From contig PJRA01000198.1 in the NCBI GenBank assembly GCA_016987375.1, positions 1,232,444 through 1,278,626 of the forward strand: 46,183 nt of DNA, given 5' to 3'. A program made the position numbers and the translations under genes. The notes under the pieces were generated by a model. The model was given only the letters and a program-made list of their open reading frames with translations, did no database searches and had not been told where the DNA came from. The stretch is from Brachionus koreanus. Taxonomy: Eukaryota > Rotifera > Eurotatoria > Ploima > Brachionidae. Numbering within the stretch: position 1 is the stretch's first letter; each line of letters starts with the position of its first letter. Shown here piece after piece: positions 1 to 10,715 of this stretch.

Positions 1-271
1 TTTTATTAAGTAATATTATTTTTAAAGAAAATTTTAAAATCTACATAAATCAAAAAAGATATATTTATTTCAAAAATCCATTCAAAAGATACGAGGATAT
101 ATACAATTAATTTATTAAAATATACAAATAAATAATTTAATAAACAAATTTATTAAATTCTGATTATTCTTTGAAATAAATATTTGAAAATATTAAAATT
201 ATAATTTAATTTAAAAAATGATTCTAAAATAATAATTAAAAGACTAAAATTAAATTTTTTTCTTATTTAAG

Positions 272-1112
272 AAGCAAAGCCAAAATTAAAATAATAGCTA
301 TTGCTGACAATCAAGTGAAAATAATTTCAAGCGATTTTTGTGAATTTCACAAATCTTGTGAAGATTGTTTAAAAGCAAACAAAAAAAGACGTGACTTTTT
401 GAACGAACAATGTTTTTGGAGCAATAAATGTCATTCGAAATCAGCAAATGTAAATCAGAGTCGACATATTGAATGTTACAATCACAACAAAAACAGCACT
501 CAATTCAATATTATTATCCAAAATATTTCCCATAGTCAATTAGAAAAAGTTAATCGTAATTTTTCTTCCACTTCAACAGTAATTAAATCAAATAATATAG
601 TTAGAAGAAACTTAATCATATGTGTAATTAGTGTAATAATCAGTGTTTTCCTGATTGTAACAGCATTTTTAATTATTAAAAAAATTAGAATTCAGTTTCT
701 GAAGGAGATTTTCTTTCGTGAACACAAAGAATCTACTAAGAAAAAATTTGAAGGTAATTCAAAGAATTCAACTGATTATTTTGAGAACATCTATTCAATT
801 GTTGATACAAAAAAGAGAGTGCAGAATGTTTATCACAGTAATAAGAAAGCCTGTAAAACTGGTTCCGAAAGTCAAAATAAAAATAAAATTTTTCAAATAG
901 ATCATAATTCACCAGATTTGATTTTTACGCAAGATTTTTACGAAATTAATTTTTCGGACTTATTGGACGAACTACAACAAAGAAAAATAAAAGACTACAG
1001 CCAACAGCGAGTTGTGGCCACAAATAAAAGAAATGATTCAATTTCAAATTCAAAAAGACGAAACTTTGCTATTGTTACAGAAGATGAAGAAATCTATTTT
1101 GAAGACAGTTGA
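272..1112 (+). CDS. 3' terminal exon of a single-pass membrane protein with PSI-like cysteine cluster (5' partial)
   Basis: The exon opens after a good acceptor (pyrimidine-rich tract ending TTTAAG at 271) and stays open in one frame to the TGA at 1110-1112; there is no convincing ATG at its front, so it is the last exon of a gene that starts outside the window. Just after the start comes a cysteine cluster with spacing Cx5Cx2Cx14Cx5Cx14C (bases about 339-476), including CFWSNKC. This resembles a PSI (plexin-semaphorin-integrin) module, except that the usual second Cys of the CGWC core is Ser here. A hydrophobic stretch of about 22 residues follows (bases 609-680, NLIICVISVIISVF...), flanked by Arg/Lys, as expected of a type I transmembrane helix. 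A Lys/Ser/Asn-rich cytoplasmic tail of about 140 residues ends the protein. A plexin-domain-containing (PLXDC) or semaphorin/plexin relative is possible but not established. Confidence 0.6.
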
Positions 1113-2157
1113 AAGTTTAGTTTAGCTATTGTAAAAGTTTATTGTTTAAAGAATATATTTTTTTAAATTTTATATTTAAATTTTTTTTTTAAATAAAAAT
1201 ATATCAGCATTGTACAATTTTTTTAAATATAAATGAAAATTTTTTAATTTCCCTTTGATATATCAATATGGTATTTTGTCTTGGTTTTAAACCACTACAC
1301 TAATGCTATCAAATTTGTAACTTTTTGAGATTTGATGATGAGGCTTTGTAAAGTTAAAATCTTGGTCTTGGTTTCAAGCCACTCTAAATAATTGTCGAAT
1401 TCACAGCCATTGAGTGCTCGGATGAGTGGCGCTGTTTATGATGAACGTTCCACAGTAACTTTGGCGGGTGACTGTTGACTCGCAACCATACCGTTGCCGG
1501 TGCCAAGTCCGGATGAGAAAATGGGATTGTAAGGACTTAAAAGACATACATATTCACACTCAAAGATTATTGGAAAATTCAATGGTAGAAGCTTAAAATA
1601 GAGATTCAAGTAAAAATTTTGGTATCCAATTATAAAAATAATAAAAATGAGCCTCTTGATATGATCTCTTGGTGAATTCTGGCACAAATTAAATCGCTTA
1701 TTAAATTTAGAATATTTTGATTTTAGCTTTATCCAAATTATTCAAATAATTAGTTAAATTTTTAAACAAATTTATTCTCAGTGTCAAATATTTTTTATTC
1801 AAAGTTTAGATTATTTGTTAAATTAAGAAATAAAGAGAGAGAAAGTATATTTTTTTTGTTGAGATAATTTAAGAGAATTTAGGACAATCTTTTTCAAAGC
1901 CCAGAAATAAGAATTTTTTTTTAATTATTGAAATTTTTCATTCCTAATAATGAATTTAAATAAACAAATAAAACAATTTAAAATTTGTTATTATTTAATT
2001 TAAAAAAAAAAAAAGATATTAAAATAAAAATAATAGACAAAATATTTATAAAGATGCGGTACGAAAAAAATAAAATAAATATACACTTTTTATTTTATTA
2101 AAAAAAAATTTATCTCATTCTTTAAATCAATGTACATTAATAGAACTACAACAAAAT
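1113..2157. other. Intergenic, convergent 3' ends
   Basis: This stretch lies between the stop of the membrane-protein exon (+) and the stop of ARIP4 (-). It is mostly A/T homopolymer runs and holds no supported gene. The exception is a less AT-rich patch at about 1276-1640, described separately. AATAAA-like signals near 1190 and 2060-2100 could serve as polyadenylation signals for either gene. Confidence 0.6.
1392..1637 (+). pseudogene. Possible decayed coding fragment, origin unknown
   Basis: One plus-strand frame from 1392 reads like ordinary protein (MSGAVYDERSTVTLAGD from 1422, then LATIPLPVPSPDEKMGL, then GLKRHTYSHSKIIGKF), broken by a TGA near 1476 and a TAA at about 1530. The patch is clearly less AT-rich than its surroundings. 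Upstream, two similar 20-odd-base units, each beginning gtcttggttt and containing CCACT, lie about 86 bases apart (1278 and 1363). I do not recognise the protein. It may be a dead mobile element or retrocopy; chance is not excluded. Confidence 0.25.
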
Positions 2158-5100
2158 CTAGCCTAATTCTTTTGACGTTTGATCAAATAAAGACATTATT
2201 TGACTTTGAAAATTGTCGGCCGACATCACAGACAAATCTGTATTGTAACTTGTTGAAGATAGTGTTGATCCAACAGATGAAGTCGATGACGAAACCAAGC
2301 TATTGCTGGATTGATCAAAACACATATTGTTAATTGGTGGCACAAATGGCTGAGCTGGCTGGCTCTGAGACGGCTGAAAGCCGTTGAACATTTGATATGT
2401 TTGATCGTAGCTAATTCCCAAATCAGCAGAACTATTCACAACAGGACTAAAATTTTGATTTGATTCAAAATTGTAAAAATGCTGAGATTGATTTGGCTCG
2501 CCAAAATTAATCGAATCTTCAACAGACTTGTTTCTTAGCGCTATGTAGCGTTTATCTGGTGTTCTCAAATAGCAGCCTTTTAAAGTTTTAAGTATGTAAA
2601 CTTTTTCACCGGGTTGTATACTAATATTCTGTGAGTGATTAGATGTAGGTATACTTATTTGAGTATTAGCTATAAAACTAGTGATTTTAACGTCTTTTAA
2701 TTGATTAATGGATAAATTTTGACTAGGATTAGTTGTAGGAGTATTAAATTGAGATGGCTCGCTGATTGTCGTCTGAGGCTGAGGCTCGACAAAACTATCT
2801 GCCACAGACGTTGACGAAGAGCCGCGGCTAGAATAATCCGAAGAGGCCACATTCGACATGCTTGAATATCTGTTATTATAACACATTGAATTTGATCGTG
2901 CATATGGAAAAAATCGCTTGTCATGCTGATAATCTTTGAAAGCCATGGCTTTCTCTCGTTCGGACAATTGATATTCTTTTTTGTCAATGAGCAAGCTTTC
3001 ATGAGTGTACGGCTCTTTGGTGATTACATTCGAATGCTTGAAACACGCGTTTATTAGCACTGGGTCGTCGTATTTGTAGGCGAGCAGCGACAAATCGGCC
3101 ACTGGGGTGTCCTCTTTTACAAAGTGAATTAACTTTTCGACCTCGGTGCGCGTAAAGTGATTTTCGGATTGAATTTCGTCAACCACTCGGTCAGACATGG
3201 TCTGCTTACTTATTTGTCTGTCGTAGATTTTTTTTTCCATTGTATGATCGGCAACCAATCGATAAATAAAGCTGTTTTTAGTTTGACCATATCTGAATAC
3301 TCTGCAGACGGCTTGAGCGTCATGGCATGGATTCCACGACGCATCAAGCACAATGACCCGATTGGCGCCGATCAAATTGATGCCCAAGCATCCGGCTCTA
3401 GTCGACAGCAAAAACAGCCATATGCCGTTGTTTTGCTTGTTGAATGAGTTGATAAGCTTTTCTCTTTCAGTTCCACTGGTACTGCCGTCCAGTCTATAGT
3501 ACGATTTGTACTTTTGCCACTTTTGATTTGTGTTCGGAACATTAATTTTTTGCAAAAAATCCTCTATTAGATTTAGTGTTAGCAAACTTTGACTAAATAG
3601 AAGAATTTTGTCGCCTTGTTTTATCGATTCTTCAATTAGCGAAAAAGAGACCGTTAGTTTGGCGCCATTTTCCAATAAATTTGGCTTGTACTTTTCAAGT
3701 ATGTGATTAGCCCAGTCTGGATCAAAGCCTGTTTTAGTGAAGCGCGATTCCTGATAGCCAAACGGATTGAATCCGCCATCTTCCTGTACTAATAAATTTG
3801 AGTTTGAATAACTAGGTAGAAATTGGCCTCTCAAGCTGCTTTCTCGCTTTATTTTTTGCTGCTGAAGATCGGGCAAGTCTAGATCCATGTCACTTTCTTT
3901 GTCTTGATTGTATTTGTATAATACGTCCGGATGGTTCCAAATTTTGCAGCATATGGCAAAAGTTTTGAGCGGATTGGTCTTTTCGCCCGGATTCATGGCG
4001 CCAATAGCTTGCATAAATGCCAAATAGAGCTGTTTCTGCATCGGCGACAATTTTATTTGAATTATGAACTCGTATTTTTTAGGCAATGAGCATACGAATA
4101 CATCATGACCGCGACGTTGAACAAAGCCTTCGAGCAACGAGTGCAAAACGTGAGCACGGTACCGCATCAATTTTATATCGTCTCGAGTGGAGTCAATACA
4201 CTGGCCGTTCATAATTGGTCTCTCGAACATGTTCGAGAATTCGGCTTTGTTGCCCAAGTAAGACGGACGAACAAAGTCGACCATGCACCAATATTCGATC
4301 AGATTGTTTTGCAGTGGATATCCAGTAAGCACAATGCGACGTTTGGTCTCAATACGCTGCAATGTTTTGGCTATATTTGCACTGCTGTTCTTAATTCGAT
4401 GACCTTCATCGCATACAACCAAGCATGGTGTCAGCAAAGCTTCTTCCAGTTCTAATTTTAAAAAAGAAATTTTTTTTCAGAATTTTAGGAATTTTATTAT
4501 TAACACTAGAACGCCCGAGGGGTTTTTAGACCCCTTTTTGAAATAGTGAAACTTGATTTTTAGCACATATTAATAAAATTTTAAAAAACGGTTTTTATTA
4601 TCTAAAAATTTTGATAGTAATTTTTTAGAAAATGAATAAATTTTCAAAGAAAATGTTTATTTTATCTTGATAACTTTATTTGAAATTTTAATGAGAAATC
4701 AGCCGGACTTTCTAGTGTTGAAACAAAAAATTTATTTCAAATAAGAAAAGCAAACAAGGCTTCCTAACCATAATAGCTTTTTACATAAATTCCTCCCAAA
4801 ATTTCGCAATAATTTATCCTCGCTAGCCAGCATCTATATTAACTAATCTTTAAAAACTATTTCCCTTTTCTTTTATAATAATTATTGTACAATTAGATTT
4901 ATTTCTCAAATCAATAATTATCTTTTTTTTTCACTAAAACGGTCAAAACTTAAATATTTACTTCTAGTTAGAATATTTTTTTAGCAAAAGTGCTATAAGT
5001 AAAAAAAATTTGAGCTTGACAATATAAAAGGCTTGAAAAAAATGCTTTATTAAAAATCAATAATCTCTAAAGAACGATAAAATTTATCGAATGCAGGATT

Positions 5101-8100
5101 TTAAAAAAAAGTTTATTTTCATTCTAATAAATGAATTCTATTCAATTTTCTATTCAATTAATTCTTAAATTTATTCTCTTTCTTCTTGCCTAATTTTTTT
5201 TTACACTGTGAATAAACATTTCTCATTCAGAATTTGCATTCATTTTTTTAATTTAATTAATTTTGGTAGTGTTACATAATTATTAGAAAAAAGTCATGTC
5301 AGGCAGTAACTCGTGAAATATCTTTAGTGAAAGGTGAAAATATGCTTAGAGTATGAAAAATTTAATAGTGGAAATGCGCCGATCTAGATTGAATGAATCA
5401 ACACATTCTATTCTTGAATCGCGTACGATTGTTCAGCTCAAGTCCAAGTTTAGTACTTCCCAATTTTCAATTGATCTTTACACATCAAAATTGATAAAAT
5501 CTGGTCACTTAAATTTCATTAACTAAGCTAAAGTTTGTTTCTCATTATTTGACAGATTTCGATATTCAAGTAAGCATTGAAATTTTTTGGAAATTAATTT
5601 AAAAATCCTCTAGATGAACGGTTTTTCAGACGGATTATTATTTGTGATAAGAAGTGGATCTATTTGTGAAATTATGATAACAGAAATCAATGGTTGGACC
5701 AATCGCCAACAGCTTGGTCAGTATTGAAAAGAGGACGCTTTGATAAAAATGTGATACTGTGTGTTTGATGTAATTTCCGAGGGATAATACACTTTCAAAT
5801 GGTTCCAGACTGTCTTGCTATGAATGCAGAACTTTATTCTGAACAATTAGAACGAATATATGCTTTGCTTAAATAAAAATATCTTTCTTCTTTGCCGAAC
5901 GGTAACAATAGAATTTTTAAAGCAAAAATAACAGTGGCAAAATAGAGACATCTTCCTCATTCAGCATATAGCCCAGAACTTTCTCTTTCTGATTATCATC
6001 TTTTTGGCTCAATGGCTTTTTATTTTTTCACCATTAATAAAATACAATCAAAATTGATATTAACTTGATTGTTATTAAAGAGAGAAAAAAGCAGCAATAG
6101 CACGAAACAGGTATGCTATCGCTATCAAACGTTAGAAAAAAAAATAGCGATATGCTTTTATGCAAAAAAATGAATTCTGATGATCAAAGAATTATAAATT
6201 TCATATTATTTTTAAAAATTTTAGTACCATTATTTTCGCTTTCGCTATTACGCGGATTTTGTTTTCAATTTTTTTGTAAGTCTACATCAGTACTGATGCC
6301 AAATTTTATTAATGGGTATTGTGAAATTTAGTAGAATAAAACAGAACAAAATGTTAAAAATTCTTCTAACTTTTCTTTTAAAAGTCAAAAGCAACTTCTC
6401 TAAATGCAACATGGTGCAGCATTCAAAGTTTCACTATTATAAACTCTGCAAATTTAGCATAATTAAAATTTGGAAAAATTTGAATATAGTGCATTTTGCA
6501 GAGATTTTGCACATCATTAGCAGACTTTGAGTTTTGGTGATTAATTTTGATTGAATTTTTATTCTTAATTTAAAAAGTTAATTAAATAAAAAATTTACTC
6601 TTCGTAATTTTTCTTTTATTTCATTTAAAATCATAAAACCTATAAAAAGCAACCGTTAACCGTTAAATAACGGTAATTAGCGGTGTTAAAGCTCTTGAAA
6701 TTTTGAGTTTTTTTATTTTTGACATCAGCACTGATGTAGACTTACAAAAAAAAATGGAAAAAAATCCGCTAATAACGAAAGCGGTTATAACATTTCCTAA
6801 AAAACGAATTTAAAAAAAAAAAGATGAATTTTATGTTATTAAAAGTTGAAACAGACCTGAAAAAGATGAAATATAAATGTTAAAAGTTCTTATTGTTATT
6901 TAATTATTTAAAAAAAAAAAAAGCTTGGTCAAATATTGTTTGTTAAATTAAATTTCACCTACCATTGGGTTTGTTTGCCTGAATATCTTCTTGTTCCAAA
7001 TCAATAACATCAAATTCATTTTGCTTCAAATACTTTGTCAAATTTTGATTTGAACCATTTGTGTTTAATTTTTTCGATGAGTTTTTTTTGGTCAAATTGC
7101 TTTTGGGCGATACTAATGCTCTAAACATTTCGTAACCAATTAACAAGACACCTCCTTTACTCTTCCAATTGAGTATAATATCAGTGCGTTGTTTGAGCGT
7201 TTTAGCTGTGTCATTAATTAAAAATACTTTGAAAGGTCGCTTATAATTTATGATGGTATCGTTGTCAAGTCTTTGCTGACCATCTTCTGGCAACCAGCTA
7301 TTAAATTCATTCATCCAGTTTTGTATTGTATTAATAGGCACAATGCAGAGCACTTTTCTGGCGCCAGGACATCTCAAAAAAACCTCAATAAAAGTAATTA
7401 TTTGAAATGTTTTGCCAAGGCCCATTGCATGTGCCAGAATGCAGCCAAAGCCCGATTGCTTGTTTTGAACACGGCCAATCGACTCCACAATATTATCATA
7501 AATGAAACGAACTCCTCCTATTTGATGTGGTTTTATATTTCTGGCCAAAAATGGAAGTAAATAAATGTCAGGATCTTCAGCTGGATGATTTACATTTATC
7601 AGCACTTGTCCATTCTGGTTCGGTCGATTTAGATCATCATTCATGTGTATGCCTCTAATGACTTTTTTTTTGCATGCCTCTTCTTGTTGATGCTCACTTT
7701 CGGACAATATCCGGCAATCGTCATCATCGTCCAACGTTTGCTTGTATTCCTCATTGTCCGACATGGTCAAGTCTTCGTATTCGATTTTTTTTTCCTGCTC
7801 GATAAAATTCTTGTTTAAACGACTGATTGAATCGAGTTTTCTTGCCAAATGTTCGTTTAGATTCGGCATTGGTATTGATCCGGTTTCCCCTGTCTCATCG
7901 TCAAGTACCATTATTGACTGATTTGACGACGATGATGATGACTTGTTTGCTAGCTCTTCTTGGCCCATATGGGCATTTTTGTACGAATCTATATTTAAAC
8001 GCATTTGGCGTTCTTGTTCATCTTGAAGAGCTTTCAGTGTTGATTCATTTAATCTATTCTCTCCAATAATTTTCCTATTAAAAAATTCTAATAGAATTAT

Positions 8101-8526
8101 TTTTATAAATTATTTTAACAAAAAAAACTTTATTGGAAAATTAATCAATTAGATTTGTATAAAAAAAAATGTCTTGTAAAATTATCAATAAAATTGAACT
8201 AATTACTTGATATTTTTTCGTTGAAATTGAGTTTTTTGCTTTTTGGACGAGTCTCCATTATTTTGCTTTATTCGTCTTTTATTTCCATTTGAATTTTTCA
8301 CCAACGATTCAAGCTCCTGCTCTTTGGCTGTATCATCGCTGGAATCCGAATCGCTCTCCAATGTTTGTGTATTCTGTTTGGGCTCCATTTTATTAGCCTC
8401 GTTGAGTAGATCCTGGGCTAAATAAGCTAAATTTTGTTGGTGCCCCAATTCTTCCATGGATGACAGGGTGTTCAATGGAGGAAAATTGATCAAAAAGTTT
8501 TGCTTCGTGTCGTAGTTTTGGTTCAT
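2158..8526 (-). CDS. RAD54L2: ARIP4/RAD54L2-type SNF2 helicase, 3 exons, 1241 aa
   Basis: This is a nuclear Snf2-family DNA translocase; in vertebrates ARIP4 (RAD54L2) modulates steroid-receptor transcription and binds SUMOylated partners. The exons on the minus strand are 8526-8207, 8074-6963 and 4451-2158. The phases match (AA|G, then G|AA) and the total is exactly 1242 codons. The Walker A MGLGKT is at residues 324-329 within FGCILAHAMGLGKT, preceded by the family-specific KPHQIGGVRFIYDN. The DEGH box is at 492-495, followed by VLTGYPLQNNLIEYW. Helicase C-terminal motifs STRAGCLGIN (about 827) and QAVCRVFRYGQ (about 857) are intact. The region after the helicase keeps ARIP4-specific blocks (ITKEPYTHESLL, a KVYILKTLKGCYLRT-like segment), then a Ser/Gln-rich tail. 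At 1241 aa it is somewhat shorter than the human protein (about 1467). The N-terminus is acidic with poly-Ser. All catalytic motifs look functional. Confidence 0.95.
4504..4717. mobile_element. Short terminal-inverted-repeat element (MITE), TTAA-type flanks
   Basis: This 214-bp element in the ARIP4 intron begins CACTAGAACGCCCGAGG and ends CCGGACTTTCTAGTG. The outer roughly 16 bp are inverted copies with a few mismatches (CACTAGAA-G-CCG). It is flanked by TTAA on the left (4500-4503) and TTGA on the right (4718-4721). Next to the left end a small GGGG/CCCC hairpin (GAGGGG...ACCCC) is present. TTAA flanks with a CACTAGAA-type end and such a hairpin suggest a piggyBac-related non-autonomous element (from memory of that family). 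It has no coding capacity. Similar ends occur at about 10285-10310 and 36671-36710. Confidence 0.6.
5629..6030 (+). mobile_element. Mariner transposase relic, inactivated
   Basis: The plus-strand translation follows the catalytic half of a mariner transposase: ICDKKWIYL (family TGDEKW, first Asp kept), then NQWLDQSPTAWSVLKRGRF, NFRGIIHFQMVPD, MNAELYSEQLERIYALL, and about 60 residues later HLPHSAYSPELSLSDYHLFG, which holds the third catalytic Asp. Stop codons (TGA near 5671 and 5767, TAA near 5874) and frame changes break it several times. Around 5353-5530 there are short frames that may be the decayed N-terminal half. The element sits in the large ARIP4 intron in antisense orientation to the host gene. 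Confidence 0.8.
6236..6784. repeat. Inverted-repeat element with about 67-bp arms (possible MITE)
   Basis: The arm at about 6236-6303 matches the reverse complement of about 6718-6784 with only scattered differences, sharing CGCTTTCG, GTAAGTCTACATCAGT and CTGATG. The two arms enclose roughly 414 bp. Each arm contains a near-palindrome; in the left arm CATCAGTACTGATG (6285-6298) is a perfect 14-bp palindrome. Inside the loop a second inverted repeat (CTCTGCAAA at 6444, TTTTGCAGAG at 6494) makes another hairpin. There is no protein-like frame. It lies in the ARIP4 intron just downstream of the mariner relic. Confidence 0.65.
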
Positions 8527-9889
8527 GACTTTGTTTTGTTGTGGTCATTCAAATTAGATCAAAATTTTATATCAAAATAATCATTATTTTTCCACAGATT
8601 CAATTAACAAATTTCTAAAGTTACATAATTTTTAAATGTATTAGAGAATGAGTGCAAAATTGAAAAAAGAAAGTACTAGACTAATGACGAACGATATTTT
8701 TCTAGCCCTAAGACGCCCCAGTATTTTTTATGCATTTTTCTAAATACATTATTTATTTTAGAATCATAATTTTTTCCTATAAATAATTAAAACAGTCGTT
8801 TTAACTCGTAAAAGTTTACGAAAATAAAATATTTTATGATAATTGATATTCACATTTTGTAAAGTTAGATTCTATTCTAAAAAATTGAATTTGTTGAGAT
8901 TGTTGAGCACCATGAAGGAGCATTAGCTCCGCAAGGAAACAAACAAACAAATAAGCATTAAAATTTTAAATGATTCATTTGAATAAATAATTATTAAAAA
9001 CTAACTATTATTTATTATTTGAAGCTTCATTTTTGAATAAAGAATATCCATAAAATAATCTACAATTTTTTTAATAATTTTTGAAATTTTACAGCGATTT
9101 AATTTTTATTTCTAAAAAAAGGATCATAAACATCTTTGCTATATTTCAAAAATTCAAATAAGATTTGGTTTAATCTCTTCAAAATTTAAATATCCCAGTG
9201 TTCATCATATATCATTTATGGAGGTATCAGTCCAAGTCCAATTAATAAGTGATTACTAAGCTTTTTTTCAAAAAAGCTTTATTATTTTGCTTGTATATAA
9301 AATATTGTCAAAAGATTTTAAAAGCAGAAGATTAGATTTTTAAAAAAACATAAAATATTAAAAAATTTTTGTGATCAGCTCAGCAAGTTCTCAATACAAT
9401 TTAGGAAAAAGCAGATCATTCTGAGTCATGCATCGTCGAAAATTGAGATGTCATAAATAATTTTGTAAATCATGAACAGTGAATTTCAGCTGGACTGCTT
9501 CGTTTCATCAAAAAATATTATTTTTCAGCAATTTAATATTTTAGCCTGACTTTGTGAAATCAAAAAATGTAAAAATTGTATAGAAAATTGATATTTCTGA
9601 GACTATTCGGCATTAGTCTGCTAATAAAAATTTCAAATTTTTTAAAAAAAATTACTAACAAATTTTTGAAAACAAAGTTAAGAGCTGAGTTTAATTTTTA
9701 AAAACAATAATTATTTTTTACATAATAAAACATGATTAGAGGAAAACTAGTAATTTAAAAAAATTAGAAATAAAATTTTATTTTTTTCTCATTTTAGTTT
9801 ATCCATCATACGATTGTATTGCATTTTTGTGGTGACAAATTTAATTAATTTTATACAAAAAAAAAAATCTAATTTATTGCCTTTTTTTC
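8527..9889. other. Intergenic, upstream of ARIP4
   Basis: The region upstream of the ARIP4 start codon is AT-rich and has no supported gene. It contains a 22-bp perfect hairpin at 9258-9279 (AAGCTTTTTT, TC, AAAAAAGCTT) and the short motif GAGCATTAGCTC at 8923-8934, discussed under findings. The ARIP4 promoter must lie at its left end, but no distinct core element could be called. Confidence 0.5.
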
Positions 9890-10310
9890 AAAATTTATAA
9901 TTTTATGCTGTCTTTGGTCACATAATTTACGTTTTCGTTCATTCATGTTGTGAAGGTAGATGCAAAGTCAAGCCAAAAATTATAGTCAAAGTCTTGACGA
10001 TACTTATGTTAGAATGGAAGAAGTCGTTTATTCAAGCATTCGTCGATATACATATAGATGTCGGAATTGATGGCAATAGACTTTGATTTTCGTAAAAGAG
10101 TCTTCAACATTCTTCGATCGGATATAGCAATCCAAACTAACACCTTCTTTGGAAACTTTTCTTTTCTAGCAAAGCGAACATTGTCCGAGCAAAGAAGACT
10201 TGTCATTTGTGTAATATCCGGCATCTGATGATTTGTATGATTGAACAAGTAAAATTAACTTTGGTCCATTTACTTATGCCTCATCCTTTAATCAGCCGGA
10301 CTTTGTTATG
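9890..10310 (-). mobile_element. Tc1/mariner-superfamily transposase relic
   Basis: The minus strand encodes SDNVRFARKEKFPKKVLVWI, then AISDRRMLKTLLRKSKSIAI and YIDECLNKRLLPF before a TAA. It resumes in the same frame as HKYRQDFDYNFWLDFAST and, after a TGA, NENVNYVTKD. This is the pattern of Tc3-like DDE transposases (KKVMVW.. ISERG.. then FWPDLAS), where the catalytic Asp follows FWP; here FWLDFA keeps the Asp. In-frame stops show it is dead. The right boundary is close to ATCAGCCGGACTTTGTTATG followed by TTAA (10291-10314), similar to the right end of the intronic element at 4717; whether that end belongs to this transposon is unclear. Confidence 0.75.
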
Positions 10311-10715
10311 TTAAAGTTTCAAATGTATATTTTTAATTCAAATAAAAAATAAATAATTTCAAATTTATTCAATAAATAAAGACTTTTGATGTTAATTTAT
10401 TATTAAAAAGCTTTACATTGTTAATTAATCATCAAAATTAAACACTAAAATTAATTTTTCTTTTAAAAAAACTAATCTGCTTTCGATCCAACATGATCCA
10501 TTTAACACTAAACATTAAAATATTAACAAAATTATTCTAAAATAAATCAAAAACAACGTAAATAATTAAAATAAAAATTAATTTTTTTATTAAAGCAAAT
10601 AGGAAAAAAAATTAAAAAAAAAAGACAATAAAAATTCCCAAATGAAAAAAAGTGTCATCGATAATACCATGTTATTTTTTTTATACATTTAACAAAATTA
10701 GCACCGTACTAAAAA

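Noticed and set aside
1436..1687. 83-aa minus-strand ORF
   Set aside because: No recognisable features. The plus-strand reading of the same patch looks more protein-like, so only the relic is reported.
3157..4455. Plus-strand ORFs of 96 and 116 aa
   Set aside because: Antisense to the ARIP4 helicase exon; open only because of the codon composition of the real gene.
6113..6530. Two 72-aa plus-strand ORFs in the ARIP4 intron
   Set aside because: They overlap the arms and hairpin of an inverted-repeat element and have no protein-like pattern.
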